From: Leptotrichia hongkongensis
GTDB taxonomy: Bacteria; Fusobacteriota; Fusobacteriia; Fusobacteriales; Leptotrichiaceae
Length of the DNA: 64,000 bases
NCBI RefSeq assembly: GCF_007990635.1
Contig: NZ_AP019846.1
Coordinates: 744,001 to 808,000, forward strand
Direction: 5' to 3'
Below the pieces are notes generated by a model. The model saw nothing but the letters and a program-made list of their open reading frames with translations. It had not been told where the DNA came from and searched no databases. Positions within the stretch are counted from its first letter, which is position 1; the number at the start of each line of letters is the position of its first letter. Positions 9,618-18,735 of this stretch are shown in pieces. Position numbers and translations under genes: made by a program.

Positions 9618-10616
9618 ATGTCAATTTCTTATAAAGATTCGGGAGTAGATAAAGAAGAAGGGTATAAAAGTGTAGAAAAAATAAAAAATGGTGCCAAAAG
9701 CACATATAATACCAATGTTATGAATGATTTGGGAAGTTTCGGAGCTTTATACAAACTTGGAGATTATAAAAAGCCTGTGCTGGTTTCTGGAACTGATGGA
9801 GTTGGGACAAAATTAAAAGTTGCATTTGAAACAGGGATTTACAACACAGTAGGAATAGACTGCGTAGCAATGTGTATAAATGATATTTTATGTCATGGAG
9901 CGAAAACGTTATTTTTCCTAGATTACTTAGCTTGCGGGAAATTAGATTCAAATGTGTCGGCTGAAATTGTAAGCGGAGTTGTGGAAGGATGTTTGCAGTC
10001 AGAAGCTGCCTTAATTGGTGGAGAAACGGCTGAAATGCCGGGATTCTATACTCCAGGAGAATATGATATTGCAGGATTTGCAGTAGGGGCGGTAGAAGAG
10101 GACCAAATTGTGAATGGTTCAGATGTTAAGGAAAACGATGTTTTAATTGCAATTCCATCAAGTGGAGCACACAGTAACGGTTTTTCATTAATCAGAAAAT
10201 TATTTACTGATTTTACTGAAGTCTATAATGGAAAAACAATTGGAGAGCATTTATTGACTCCAACAAAGATTTATGTAAAACCAGTTCAGGCTGTAATGAA
10301 GGAAGTAAAAATCAACGGAATGGCTCACATTACTGGTGGAGGACTAATCGAAAATGTTCCAAGAACAATACCTGATGGACTTTGTGCAAATATACAAAAA
10401 TCAAAAATTCAAATTCACGAATTATTTAAACACGATGCATTTTCAAGAGTAAATGAAGAGGAAATGTGGGGAACATTTAATATGGGTATAGGATTTGTAT
10501 TGATTGTGGACGCAAAAGATAAAGAAAAAGTGATTGAAATTTTAGAAAAAAATGGTGAAAATGCTTATGAAATTGGACATATTGGAAAAGGTGATGAAAA
10601 AATATGTCTAAAATAA
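9618..10616 (+). CDS. purM: Phosphoribosylformylglycinamidine cyclo-ligase (AIR synthetase)
   Basis: A 332-aa enzyme closing FGAM to AIR with ATP. GVGTKLKVAF, GGETAEMPGFY, GAHSNGFSLIRK and HITGGGL are the family landmarks in the expected order. Length is normal. AGGAGG precedes the ATG. The 3' end overlaps purN by 13 bp, which suggests translational coupling. Confidence 0.97.
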   Translation: MSISYKDSGVDKEEGYKSVEKIKNGAKSTYNTNVMNDLGSFGALYKLGDYKKPVLVSGTDGVGTKLKVAFETGIYNTVGIDCVAMCINDILCHGAKTLFFLDYLACGKLDSNVSAEIVSGVVEGCLQSEAALIGGETAEMPGFYTPGEYDIAGFAVGAVEEDQIVNGSDVKENDVLIAIPSSGAHSNGFSLIRKLFTDFTEVYNGKTIGEHLLTPTKIYVKPVQAVMKEVKINGMAHITGGGLIENVPRTIPDGLCANIQKSKIQIHELFKHDAFSRVNEEEMWGTFNMGIGFVLIVDAKDKEKVIEILEKNGENAYEIGHIGKGDEKICLK

Positions 10617-11227
10617 TTGAAAATTCAAAAAATGATACAGAAAATAAAAAAACGAGGATAGCAGTATTTATATCAGGTTCAGGCTCCAATTTACAGTCAA
10701 TAATCGACAATATTGAAAACGGCAACTTAAACTGTGAAATTTCCTACGTAATTGCCGACAGGGAATGCTTTGGACTGGAAAGAGCTGAAAAACATGGAAT
10801 AAAAAGCATAATGCTTGATAAAAAGTTATTTGGAAAAAATTTATCAGATGAAATAAACGCTATTTTGGAAAACGATACAGAAAGAACAGATTACATCGTA
10901 CTTGCAGGCTATCTTTCAATCTTATCAGAAAATTTCATAAACAAATGGAATCGTAAAATTATAAATATTCATCCGTCACTTCTCCCAAAATACGGTGGAA
11001 AAGGAATGTACGGAATAAGAGTCCACGAAGCTGTAATCGCAAACAAGGAAAAAGAAAGCGGCTGCACCATCCATTTTGTAGACAATGGAATAGACACAGG
11101 AGAAATTATAACAAATGTGAAAGTGCCTGTTTATGAGAATGATACACCTGAAATTTTGCAAAAGAGAGTGCTGGAAAAAGAGCATATTCTGCTAATAGAG
11201 GGGATTAAAAAGTTATTAGGACAATAA
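10604..11227 (+). CDS. purN: Phosphoribosylglycinamide formyltransferase
   Basis: A 207-aa folate-dependent enzyme formylating GAR. SGSGSNLQSIID binds the phosphate, NIHPSLLPKY carries the catalytic Asn and His, and GCTIHFVDNGIDTGEI carries the catalytic Asp. A short extra N-terminus of about 17 residues before the TRIAVFISGS strand follows from the start inside purM; the ribosome binding site GGTGATG at about 10590 fits this start. Confidence 0.96.
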   Translation: MSKIIENSKNDTENKKTRIAVFISGSGSNLQSIIDNIENGNLNCEISYVIADRECFGLERAEKHGIKSIMLDKKLFGKNLSDEINAILENDTERTDYIVLAGYLSILSENFINKWNRKIINIHPSLLPKYGGKGMYGIRVHEAVIANKEKESGCTIHFVDNGIDTGEIITNVKVPVYENDTPEILQKRVLEKEHILLIEGIKKLLGQ

Positions 11228-11254
11228 TTTTAAAAGTAAAGGAATGATTTAAAT

Positions 11255-11407
11255 ATGGATACAGATTATACTATTTTAGTTATATTAACATATATCATGA
11301 TAATTATTGGAGGAGTAGCTGGAATAGGATTAATAGTAGCTTTTTTTAGAAAATTAGGAAAAATTGAAAGTAAAGATAAATTAGAAGAAGAAAAATTAGA
11401 TGATTGA
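11255..11407 (+). CDS. Small single-span membrane protein (50 aa)
   Basis: Short frame with AAAGGAATG upstream. After MDTDYT comes a hydrophobic stretch of about 27 residues containing GGVAGIG, then a basic/acidic tail KLGKIESKDK and EEEK. This is a plausible single-pass membrane peptide with the tail in the cytosol. It lies 27 bp after purN. The next small frame has the same design and a GG-L-T-G motif, so the two may be related. No known family is recognised. Confidence 0.55.
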   Translation: MDTDYTILVILTYIMIIIGGVAGIGLIVAFFRKLGKIESKDKLEEEKLDD

Positions 11408-11437
11408 TTTTAGAAAGATTTGGAGGTAAACTATAAT

Positions 11438-11542
11438 ATGGAAGAAATATTAGTAATTGTTGCTATGATTGCAGGAGGACTAACTGGATTCTTGATGGTG
11501 AAGTTTATTCAGAAAAAATTGAAAGATAAAAAAGAAAAATAA
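11438..11542 (+). CDS. Small single-span membrane protein (34 aa)
   Basis: A 34-aa frame with a good TGGAGG site 10 bases before the ATG. The order is MEEILVIVAMIAGGLTGFLM, then a basic tail ending KKEK. The layout (acidic start, one membrane span with a glycine pair, charged C-terminus) parallels the preceding 50-aa frame. Function unknown; it could be a regulatory small membrane protein or a type I toxin-like peptide. Confidence 0.5.
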   Translation: MEEILVIVAMIAGGLTGFLMVKFIQKKLKDKKEK

Positions 11543-11560
11543 TTAACTAAAGGAGGAGAA

Positions 11561-12109
11561 ATGAAAAAAATAATATTATCGTTATTCTTAATACTAGGAA
11601 TTTTATCTTTTTCAAAAGAAAAAAAAGTTTATATGCCGAAAGTGGTTATAACTATAATGGATGATAATTTCAAAAATCCTATTGCAAGAACTGTAGAGCA
11701 AAGCGGGGTGTTAACAAAAGCTCTATCATTAGGAGATATGGTTACTTTTAGATATAAAAGTGATGAGAAAAAATTTGCAGAAAAGTTGATAGAAGAAATT
11801 TGGAGAATGAATAAATCTCTTCCAAATAAATTAACTTTTTTGATAGAACAAAATGAAGAAAATACTATGGTTCAGATTTTACAACTGTTAAAAAAATATA
11901 GATATAGAGGTAATGTTGAAGTAATTGAATTATCATATCAAAAGAATGCTAAAATTTTGGAACAGACAAGTAAAAATGGCTGGGAATACAATCAATATTC
12001 TGATTTGAAAGATATGGCAGGAGAAGTGGAAATTGGAGGCGTAAAATACAATAAAAATGAATATGTCGCAACACTTTTTATGCAAAAATATGATAATGTA
12101 AAAAGGTAA
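11561..12109 (+). CDS. Secreted protein of unknown function
   Basis: A 182-aa protein with a clear signal peptide (MKKIILSLFLILGILSFS, cleavage near residue 18). The mature part has an MPKVVITIMDD strand, a middle segment reading KFAEKLIEEIWRMN, and a C-terminal GGVKYNKNEYVATLFMQKY. It follows two tiny membrane peptide genes and is followed by a strong terminator. AGGAGG precedes the ATG. No family recognised. Confidence 0.7.
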   Translation: MKKIILSLFLILGILSFSKEKKVYMPKVVITIMDDNFKNPIARTVEQSGVLTKALSLGDMVTFRYKSDEKKFAEKLIEEIWRMNKSLPNKLTFLIEQNEENTMVQILQLLKKYRYRGNVEVIELSYQKNAKILEQTSKNGWEYNQYSDLKDMAGEVEIGGVKYNKNEYVATLFMQKYDNVKR

Positions 12110-12130
12110 ATTTTTTAATAAGTGTAATAA

Positions 12131-12178
12131 AAAATAGAGAGTTTTTTGAATAATATTTTCAAATTTCTCTCTATTTTT
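12131..12178. terminator. Bidirectional terminator between converging genes
   Basis: AAAATAGAGAG (12131-12141) pairs with CTCTCTATTTT (12167-12177), flanked by A-rich and T-rich runs. It sits between the end of the secreted protein gene and the end of malQ on the other strand. Confidence 0.85.
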
Positions 12179-12216
12179 ATTTATCCTGATTTTTCAAATT
12201 CAAAAAATTTTATAAA

Positions 12217-13707
12217 TTATCTTGAATAAACTTTTGTAAATTTAGCAATTTTTTCAGCTAATTCATCAGTTAATACACCATCTTTTAATCTCCATTGCCA
12301 GTTTCCGCTAGCAACTCCAGGAGTATTGATTCTAGCTTCGCTTCCTAATCCTAAGAAATCTTGAATTGGAGCGATTGCCATGTTTGCAACAGAACTCCAC
12401 GCACCTCTTATTGCATCCCAGTGGATGTTATCGTCAGTTTGTGAGTTTAAATAATCTCTTGCAAATTGTTTATCTTTTTCTTTTGCTTTTGTAAACCATC
12501 CGATTAATGTGTCATTATCGTGAGTTCCAGTATAAACTACACAGTTTTTTGTATAAGTATGAGGCAAGTAGTCATTTTCTTCTTCTGAATCAAATGCAAA
12601 ACCTAAGATTTTCATTCCAGGAAATCCAGTTGCTTCTCTCAAATCAATAACACCTTGTGTCATTAATCCCAAGTCTTCGGCAATAATTGGTAATTGTCCC
12701 AATTCTTCCTTTATTTTATTAAATAAGTCAATTCCAGGTCCTTTTACCCATTGACCATTTATTGCAGTATCATCTCCATAAGGAACTGCCCAATATGCTT
12801 CAAATCCTCTGAAGTGGTCAATTCTTATGATGTCGCAAGTAGAAAGGTTAGCTCTAACTCTGTCTACCCACCATTTATAGTTTAACTCTTTTAATTTGTC
12901 CCAGTCGTATAGAGGATTTCCCCAAAGCTGTCCTGTAGCACTGAAATAATCAGGCGGAACACCAGCTACTTTAACGGGTTTCAGTTCAGGATCGAAAAGG
13001 AAAATTTCTGGATTTGCCCATGCGTCAGAACTGTCTACCGCAACGAAGATTGGTATGTCTCCAATTATTTTAATTCCATTATCGTTAGCATATTTTTTTA
13101 CATTATTCCATTGATCGAAGAACAGGCATTGAATAAAGTTATTGTATTCAACTTCATCAGCTAATTCCTCTCTGTATCTATTAATAGCGGCTTCTTCTCT
13201 AACTTTAATATCGTGCGGCCATTCAGTCCAAGGAAGTCCATTAAAGTGGTTTTTTAAAGAAATAAACAAGCTGTAATCATTTAACCAATCACTGTTTTCA
13301 GCTTTAAAAGTCTCTAATTTTCTTTTTAAATCATCATTTCCATTAGCTTTAAAATTTTCAAATGCTTTTCTTAATAAAGGATATTTTTGATTATAAATAG
13401 CACCATAATCAACATATTCCTTATTGTCACCAAAATTAATATCTTTCAAATCTTCCTCTGATAATAAATTTTGCTCAATTAATAAGTCAAAATCAATCAG
13501 ATATGGATTTCCAGCGAATGTTGAAAAACATTGATAAGGTGAATCACCGTATCCAGTTGGTCCTAATGGGAAAATTTGCCATAATTTTTGATTTGCTTTT
13601 TTTAAGAAATCCACAAATTTATATGCTTCCTTTCCTAAACTTCCAATTCCATATTTTCCAGGAAGTGAAGTAGGATGTAACAAAATACCAGAACTTCTCT
13701 CAAACAT
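12217..13707 (-). CDS. malQ: 4-alpha-glucanotransferase (amylomaltase)
   Basis: A 496-aa GH77 enzyme transferring alpha-1,4-glucan segments between maltodextrins in the cytosol. SGILLHPTSLPGKYGIGSLG is the N-terminal signature; the catalytic set is Asp297 (RIDHFRG), Glu344 (AEDLG) and Asp397 (GTHDND). Length fits the family. It is transcribed alone from a promoter whose -35 abuts a 15-bp site shared with the PTS gene at 20335, suggesting joint control with alpha-glucoside uptake. Confidence 0.96.
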   Translation of the reverse strand: MFERSSGILLHPTSLPGKYGIGSLGKEAYKFVDFLKKANQKLWQIFPLGPTGYGDSPYQCFSTFAGNPYLIDFDLLIEQNLLSEEDLKDINFGDNKEYVDYGAIYNQKYPLLRKAFENFKANGNDDLKRKLETFKAENSDWLNDYSLFISLKNHFNGLPWTEWPHDIKVREEAAINRYREELADEVEYNNFIQCLFFDQWNNVKKYANDNGIKIIGDIPIFVAVDSSDAWANPEIFLFDPELKPVKVAGVPPDYFSATGQLWGNPLYDWDKLKELNYKWWVDRVRANLSTCDIIRIDHFRGFEAYWAVPYGDDTAINGQWVKGPGIDLFNKIKEELGQLPIIAEDLGLMTQGVIDLREATGFPGMKILGFAFDSEEENDYLPHTYTKNCVVYTGTHDNDTLIGWFTKAKEKDKQFARDYLNSQTDDNIHWDAIRGAWSSVANMAIAPIQDFLGLGSEARINTPGVASGNWQWRLKDGVLTDELAEKIAKFTKVYSR

Positions 13708-13761
13708 TTCTATATCCTCCTTAAAATTTATTAATAAAATTAATTTTCATTTCTCATACTA

Positions 13762-13806
13762 AATATACTATATTTTATGCCAAAAGTCAACATATACGTA
13801 AATGTA
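13762..13806 (-). promoter_or_regulatory. malQ promoter with operator-like site
   Basis: On the minus strand TTGACT (13785-13790) and TATATT (13762-13767) are 17 bp apart. Directly upstream of the -35 lies ATATACGTAAATGTA (plus-strand reading, 13792-13806), identical to 20237-20251 ahead of the alpha-glucoside PTS gene. The site is a partial palindrome, so the opposite orientation relative to the two promoters is not a problem. The GntR regulator at 22057 is the obvious candidate binder; this is inferred. Confidence 0.7.
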
Positions 13807-13901
13807 AAATTATTAAGGAATTAAAATTGATTTCAACTGATTATATTTAAAAGATTACAGATATATCTTATAAAAAAATTAATGAAATTTGATAGTGAAT
13901 G

Positions 13902-13910
13902 TGATATAAT
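13902..13910 (+). promoter_or_regulatory. Extended -10 promoter for the hsp70-like gene
   Basis: TGATATAAT contains TG-N-TATAAT, an extended -10, about 130 bp before the hsp70-like start. No good -35 is visible. No other gene is seen in 13807-14020; no CIRCE-type inverted repeat was noticed. Confidence 0.45.
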
Positions 13911-14038
13911 ACAGACAGTTATTGATAAAAATCGTAATAATATATTAAAATATATTTAAAATCTATAAAAAACATAAAATTTATATAATTCTAAGACTCA
14001 TAAAAAGAAGAAGAGAAGAATTGAAGGGAGAATTGAAA

Positions 14039-15691
14039 ATGTCAAAATACGTTTTTGGAATTGATTTGGGAACGACTTATTCCTGTATAGCCCGTGTAGA
14101 TGACACAGCAAGGGCTGAAGTAATTAAAAATAATGATGGAGATAATATAACACCGTCTGTAGTTGAATTTGATGGAGATAATGTGATTGTCGGATCAGAT
14201 GCAAAATCTGAGGCAGTTTTGAATCCTGAAAATACCGTAATGCTTGTAAAAACACTTATGGGAAAGACAGATTTTGCAATTAATTATAACGGGGAAGACA
14301 AGACTCCTGAAGAAATATCAGCATTTATTTTAAGAAAATTGACACAAGATGCTTCAGAACAGCTTGGTGTCGAAGTTAAGGATGTTGTAATAACTTGTCC
14401 AGCCTACTTTGGAACAGCAGAACGTACAGCAACTAAAAATGCAGGAAAAATCGCAGGGCTTAACGTACTGGAAATCATAAGTGAGCCAACAGCAGCGGCA
14501 CTATACTATGGATGTGCAAAGGAGCAGGATGAAAAGACAATTCTAGTTTATGATTTAGGAGGCGGAACTTTTGATGTTACGATTATGCGTATCAGTTCTG
14601 ATAAAATTCAAGTTATCTGTTCAGACGGAGATCACGATTTAGGTGGAAAAAACTGGGATGAAGTATTGATAGAATATCTTTCTAACCAATTTGTGAAGAA
14701 AATAGGTTATGATATTGAATTTGACGAATATGCAAAACAGGATTTGCGATTGAAGGCAGAAAAAATAAAAAAACAACTAACTTCACGAAGCCAGGCTGGA
14801 GATTTGCTGGAAGTTATGGGGAACAGGGAAAAAGTTTCTATAACTAGAGATGAATTTGAAGAAATAACTTCTACATTGCTAAATGAAACTTTGAAAAAAA
14901 CGAAAGAAGTAATTGATGTAGCTAAAAGAAAAGGATATGAAAAAATAGATGAAATACTTCTTGTGGGGGGCTCTACAAGAATGCCGCAGATAAAAAGGGC
15001 ATTGACAGAAAACTTTGGAGGAATAGAAATAAAAATCCTTGAGCCAGATGAAGCTGTTGCAAAAGGAGCGGCAATTCACGCTGTAAATGTTTATGTAAAT
15101 AATCAGAAGAGCCTTGCAGGACAGGACTTTGAATCCGATACGGAAGTAAAGGTAATGGTTAATGGAGATGAAAAGGAATTAAAAGCAAAGGACTATAAGG
15201 AAGATTTGACATTCTCCCCTGAAATGATGGGAATAGGTGGAAATACAAGAGAAATTGTTATTGCAACAACAAAGAGCTTTGCAGTAAAAGTTGAAAATAA
15301 AGATGGAGTTAAGAGCTGTTTTAATATGATTGTAAAAAATGAGCCTATGCCAAGTGGAATTTTAGAAGTTTCTGGGAATTTTACGACGCTTAATGATAAT
15401 CAGGAGACAGTCGATATAGAAATTTATGAAAATGATTATATGGATAAATATTTTGAGGTAGATGAGGACTTAAAAATAGGTAATGCAATATTGGAATTGC
15501 CTGAAAACCTTCCAGCAGGCTCTTTAGTAGAAATAACTCTTAAACTTAATAAAGAAGGAATTTTGGAAATAAGAGGAAAAGATAAGACTGGAAACAAAGA
15601 AGTAAATGTAAAATTAGAAACAAAAAGCGTAATATCTAAGGAAAAATTAGAAAAATTGACAAATAAATCACAAGGAATTGCAGTACTTTAA
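14039..15691 (+). CDS. Hsp70 family protein (DnaK paralogue, short)
   Basis: About 550 aa from the preferred ATG at 14039, which has AAGGGAG 8 bases upstream; an in-frame TTG at 14021 is less likely because it lies on the ribosome binding site. The ATPase domain is complete: GIDLGTTYSCIA near the start, SEPTAAALYYG, VYDLGGGTFDVTIM, and LVGGSTRMPQIK. The C-terminal part is shorter and more divergent than in DnaK: the usual linker and substrate-domain entry are not recognisable and no helical lid of normal length remains. It pairs with the membrane J-like gene downstream (61 bp gap), which suggests a dedicated chaperone pair rather than the housekeeping DnaK. Confidence 0.9.
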   Translation: MSKYVFGIDLGTTYSCIARVDDTARAEVIKNNDGDNITPSVVEFDGDNVIVGSDAKSEAVLNPENTVMLVKTLMGKTDFAINYNGEDKTPEEISAFILRKLTQDASEQLGVEVKDVVITCPAYFGTAERTATKNAGKIAGLNVLEIISEPTAAALYYGCAKEQDEKTILVYDLGGGTFDVTIMRISSDKIQVICSDGDHDLGGKNWDEVLIEYLSNQFVKKIGYDIEFDEYAKQDLRLKAEKIKKQLTSRSQAGDLLEVMGNREKVSITRDEFEEITSTLLNETLKKTKEVIDVAKRKGYEKIDEILLVGGSTRMPQIKRALTENFGGIEIKILEPDEAVAKGAAIHAVNVYVNNQKSLAGQDFESDTEVKVMVNGDEKELKAKDYKEDLTFSPEMMGIGGNTREIVIATTKSFAVKVENKDGVKSCFNMIVKNEPMPSGILEVSGNFTTLNDNQETVDIEIYENDYMDKYFEVDEDLKIGNAILELPENLPAGSLVEITLKLNKEGILEIRGKDKTGNKEVNVKLETKSVISKEKLEKLTNKSQGIAVL

Positions 15692-15752
15692 AAATATAAG
15701 AATAATTTTAGTTAAAAAAAATTTTGATGTAAAGGAGGAAAAGTAGTCAAAA

Positions 15753-17477
15753 ATGGCAGAAGATAGTCGAATAATAAACAATTGGTATATAATACTTGGG
15801 CTTGAATATTATCCAGTTCCTGAAAAAGACGAAAAGAAAATAGAAGCAAGAATAGAAGAAAAAAAAAGATACTGGCTATCAAAGGAAAGTGACCCTTTTG
15901 ATGGTAAAAAATACAGAAAATACAGTAATCTCGCAAAAACTGGGATTATAAGGCAAGAAATGCTGAATGAAGCTAGAAGAGAAGAACTGATAAAAGATGC
16001 CCAGAAAAAACTATTCGATCCGATAGATAATTTTCTGAAATACATAAAAAATACAGAGATTAAAGAAGAAATTGTAAAAGAAATTGCCAAAAGAACACAA
16101 CGACAGGAAAGTCTAGTAATAGAGAGAATAAAAATCAGTGGAAGAAAAATTTTACCTAGTGAATATAACCAAAAATTGTACAAAAATTTTTATGAAAATA
16201 TTAATAAAAATCAAGATGAATTTTTTGAATTTTTGGTATTTGAAAAATATCTCGAAATTTTAAGTAAAACGAATTTGTACGAATTTTTAGCTTCTGAAGG
16301 GCTGGATATAAATACATTGACTCAAAAACAAATTGATGAAAAAAGGAAAAATCTGATAAAGTTTGATAACGAAACTTCTGCCAAGAAAAAATTATACAGT
16401 GCATGTGAAATAATATTAAAAAGTGAAGACAAATTAAATAAATATGATGAGTATTTAAAATATCTCCAGTACTTAAAAGTATTAAAAATACTTGATAGAG
16501 CAGAACAAATTTACAATTTGACAGATGATAAAATTCCATCTGAAGAATTTATTAACGAAATACAGAAAATTGTGGAAGATAAGGAAGAAGCAAAAAGTAT
16601 TTTTATAGGATTTTGCAAGGAGAAAAAGATACCGTATACTGTCTATAAAAAATCAAGTGGAATGAAAGAATATAAGCAAAATAATAATTCAGGACTGAAA
16701 ACAGAAAAAGAAGATAGGTATGCTGAAAAATCAGAAAATCTGTGTATAGAAGCATTAAGAGCGATAAAGGCATCTAGATTTGAAGAAGCTCAAAAATACT
16801 TAAATGATGCAAAGTTATACTGGCCTGAAAACGATTCGATTGAAGTTCTTGAGGAAAAGTTGCAGGAAACAAGGCAGGTATGGATTGAAAATAAGAAAAC
16901 AGAAAAAGAATCATTGAAAAAGCGAAAAGTAGTGCATCCAATTAAGAAAAAAAAATCAAATAGACAAAGTCGGAATATAATTATTTTTATAATTATTGCA
17001 ATAATGTTTTGTGTAATAATTTATTTGATTATGTTAAATACGGAAACATCGCAAAGTACGGCAGTGGATGATGGAAATATAGTTTTGGACGGAAAAACGG
17101 AGAAAACAATCTCACTTGACAAAAATATGAGTTTTTATGTTACTGATAATAATTTATACTACAACACTAAAAAAGATGAATACTTGGAAAAGGCGGGGAT
17201 AAAGGGAAGCAGTAGTTTAGGAGATTATGACTTTTTAGTTATTGAAAAGTTTCCTAAAAAAAGATATGACATTCTCTTGAAAAAAGGAGTTAAGGACAGG
17301 ATATTCAAATTTAAATGCAATGCTAAAATAAAAGCGGCGGGAACAACTTTATTTGTTGAGAATCCTGAAGATATAATGATTTACAAGGATAAGAAGCAGA
17401 TGGAAGAAGATAAGCAGCTTAAAAGTAATGGAGGATGCTTTACAAAATTTAGAAGTGATATTGAAAGTAAAAATTAG
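15753..17477 (+). CDS. Membrane protein with J-domain-like N-terminus, partner of Hsp70
   Basis: A 574-aa protein. The N-terminus (about 8-100) reads NNWYIILGLEYYPVP, then KKRYWLSKESDPFDGKKYR and a DA-x-LFDP-like end, similar in rhythm to DnaJ/J-like domains, but no HPD tripeptide is visible. A helical middle ends with a TPR-like stretch (ALRAIKASRFEEAQKYLNDA, about 329-350). A basic region precedes one membrane span (about 406-428, NIIIFIIIAIMFCVIIYLIM), and a C-terminal domain of about 145 residues would lie outside. AAAGGAGG precedes the ATG. Possible role: linking cytosolic Hsp70 to the membrane; inferred from adjacency. Confidence 0.7.
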   Translation: MAEDSRIINNWYIILGLEYYPVPEKDEKKIEARIEEKKRYWLSKESDPFDGKKYRKYSNLAKTGIIRQEMLNEARREELIKDAQKKLFDPIDNFLKYIKNTEIKEEIVKEIAKRTQRQESLVIERIKISGRKILPSEYNQKLYKNFYENINKNQDEFFEFLVFEKYLEILSKTNLYEFLASEGLDINTLTQKQIDEKRKNLIKFDNETSAKKKLYSACEIILKSEDKLNKYDEYLKYLQYLKVLKILDRAEQIYNLTDDKIPSEEFINEIQKIVEDKEEAKSIFIGFCKEKKIPYTVYKKSSGMKEYKQNNNSGLKTEKEDRYAEKSENLCIEALRAIKASRFEEAQKYLNDAKLYWPENDSIEVLEEKLQETRQVWIENKKTEKESLKKRKVVHPIKKKKSNRQSRNIIIFIIIAIMFCVIIYLIMLNTETSQSTAVDDGNIVLDGKTEKTISLDKNMSFYVTDNNLYYNTKKDEYLEKAGIKGSSSLGDYDFLVIEKFPKKRYDILLKKGVKDRIFKFKCNAKIKAAGTTLFVENPEDIMIYKDKKQMEEDKQLKSNGGCFTKFRSDIESKN

Positions 17478-17553
17478 TAAATAAAATAAGATTTAAATTA
17501 AAATGTTTTATATATATATAAAAGGTTATTATATGGTATTCCACATTTTTTTA

Positions 17554-17562
17554 TGGTATAAT
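17554..17562 (+). promoter_or_regulatory. Extended -10 promoter for the hsdS-like gene
   Basis: TGGTATAAT (TG-N-TATAAT) lies 27 bp before the start codon of the HsdS-like gene; no clear -35 is seen. Confidence 0.5.
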
Positions 17563-17588
17563 ATTTACAAGGAAAGGGAAGTGAAAAT

Positions 17589-18176
17589 ATGAAATTAGGA
17601 GATAATGTAGATATAATAGCACCATTAAATGTAAAAACAGCCGATTCGGAAACAGGTTATCTTTTGTTAAATCCGACGCTTGTAAATAATGGTAAGATAG
17701 AAAGCTTCGAAAATGCGGAAGTTCCTGAAAGATATAGAAATGGAAAAAATAAAATAAATGAAAAATACTTTGTAAAAAAGAACGATGTGCTGTTTCAGGC
17801 AAAAGGGAGTAAAATAGAAGTTGTATATGTTGATAAGGAATATGAAAATGTACTTCCTGCAACACTTTACTTCATCTTGCGGGCAAATGACAAAATAAAT
17901 CCTAAATATTTACAATGGCTTTTAAAGACAGAACTACTGCTACTTTATTTTGAAAAGAAATATAAAACTATGAGTGCTGTCAGAGCTGTAAATAAGACTG
18001 ATATTGTTGAGCTTGATATAGACTTGCCTGATAGAAAAGAACAGGATAGAATGGTTGAAATAATAACAAGTTTTGAAAAAGAGGAAGAAAATACAAGAGA
18101 ATATCTGAAAATAAAGAAAAAATATATCGAAGAAAAAATTCTAGCGAAAAATAAGGTGATAATAAATGAAGAATAA
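17589..18176 (+). CDS. HsdS-like protein, single target-recognition domain
   Basis: A 195-aa protein resembling one half of a type I restriction specificity subunit. VKKNDVLFQAKGSK is the usual GDVLF-type strand. KINPKYLQWLL and MSAVRAVNKTDIVELDIDLP match the recognition-domain end. RKEQDRMVEIITSFE followed by a long helix matches the conserved spacer helix. Full HsdS has two such units, so this is a half-size or split form that would dimerise. The next gene overlaps by 11 bp. No intact hsdM or hsdR lies nearby, only decayed methylase-like sequence. Confidence 0.75.
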   Translation: MKLGDNVDIIAPLNVKTADSETGYLLLNPTLVNNGKIESFENAEVPERYRNGKNKINEKYFVKKNDVLFQAKGSKIEVVYVDKEYENVLPATLYFILRANDKINPKYLQWLLKTELLLLYFEKKYKTMSAVRAVNKTDIVELDIDLPDRKEQDRMVEIITSFEKEEENTREYLKIKKKYIEEKILAKNKVIINEE

Positions 18177-18735
18177 ATTCTTTGAACTTGTAACAGATGA
18201 GTTGGAAAACAATAAAAATCAGAAAAAATTACAGATTTTGAAAATGTCTCTACTTTTATATATTATTTGTGTAAGCGAGGTTGTTTATGAAGAGTTGGAA
18301 GATTTAAGAGACGATAATTATTTATTTCTGGAATACTTAAATAATTTTGGATTTGAATATGACTTGAATGGCACGTATTTGGAAAATATGAAAAATTTAT
18401 CAAGTAGAATAACTATATTTAATGAGATATATGACTTTATAGAAGAACATCCAGATAAACAGGTATTTATTGAAAGCTTGTCAGAAATGGAAATGGAATT
18501 AAAACTGAATATTTTAAGAGGAAAATATGCAAAAATTACACAAAACTATATCGATAACGTAATTAATTTACCAATTACACGTGATGAAAGCGTTAATCAA
18601 TTATCGCTGGATATTTTAGAAATAAATAATAATGAAATATTATACAGTGTTGATTTTTTTGAAGAAAATAATTTTTATCGTGAAAAAATGAAAGATATTG
18701 AAAAAATACAATTACTAAAATTTTATATTCATTAA
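18166..18735 (+). CDS. Hypothetical protein, probable truncated N-terminus of a methylase-like gene
   Basis: A 189-aa helical protein overlapping the HsdS-like gene by 11 bp with a GGTGATAAT region upstream. No SAM-binding motif is present. It ends abruptly (LLKFYIH), and the sequence that follows continues in other frames with methylase-like text. I read this as the N-terminal part of an N-6 DNA methylase-type gene that lost its catalytic core. It could equally be an independent short gene of unknown function. Confidence 0.5.
   Translation: MKNKFFELVTDELENNKNQKKLQILKMSLLLYIICVSEVVYEELEDLRDDNYLFLEYLNNFGFEYDLNGTYLENMKNLSSRITIFNEIYDFIEEHPDKQVFIESLSEMEMELKLNILRGKYAKITQNYIDNVINLPITRDESVNQLSLDILEINNNEILYSVDFFEENNFYREKMKDIEKIQLLKFYIH

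Noticed and set aside
14021-14038. TTG start six codons upstream for the Hsp70-like gene
   Set aside because: It coincides with the AAGGGAG ribosome binding site of the ATG at 14039, and the family starts right at that ATG.
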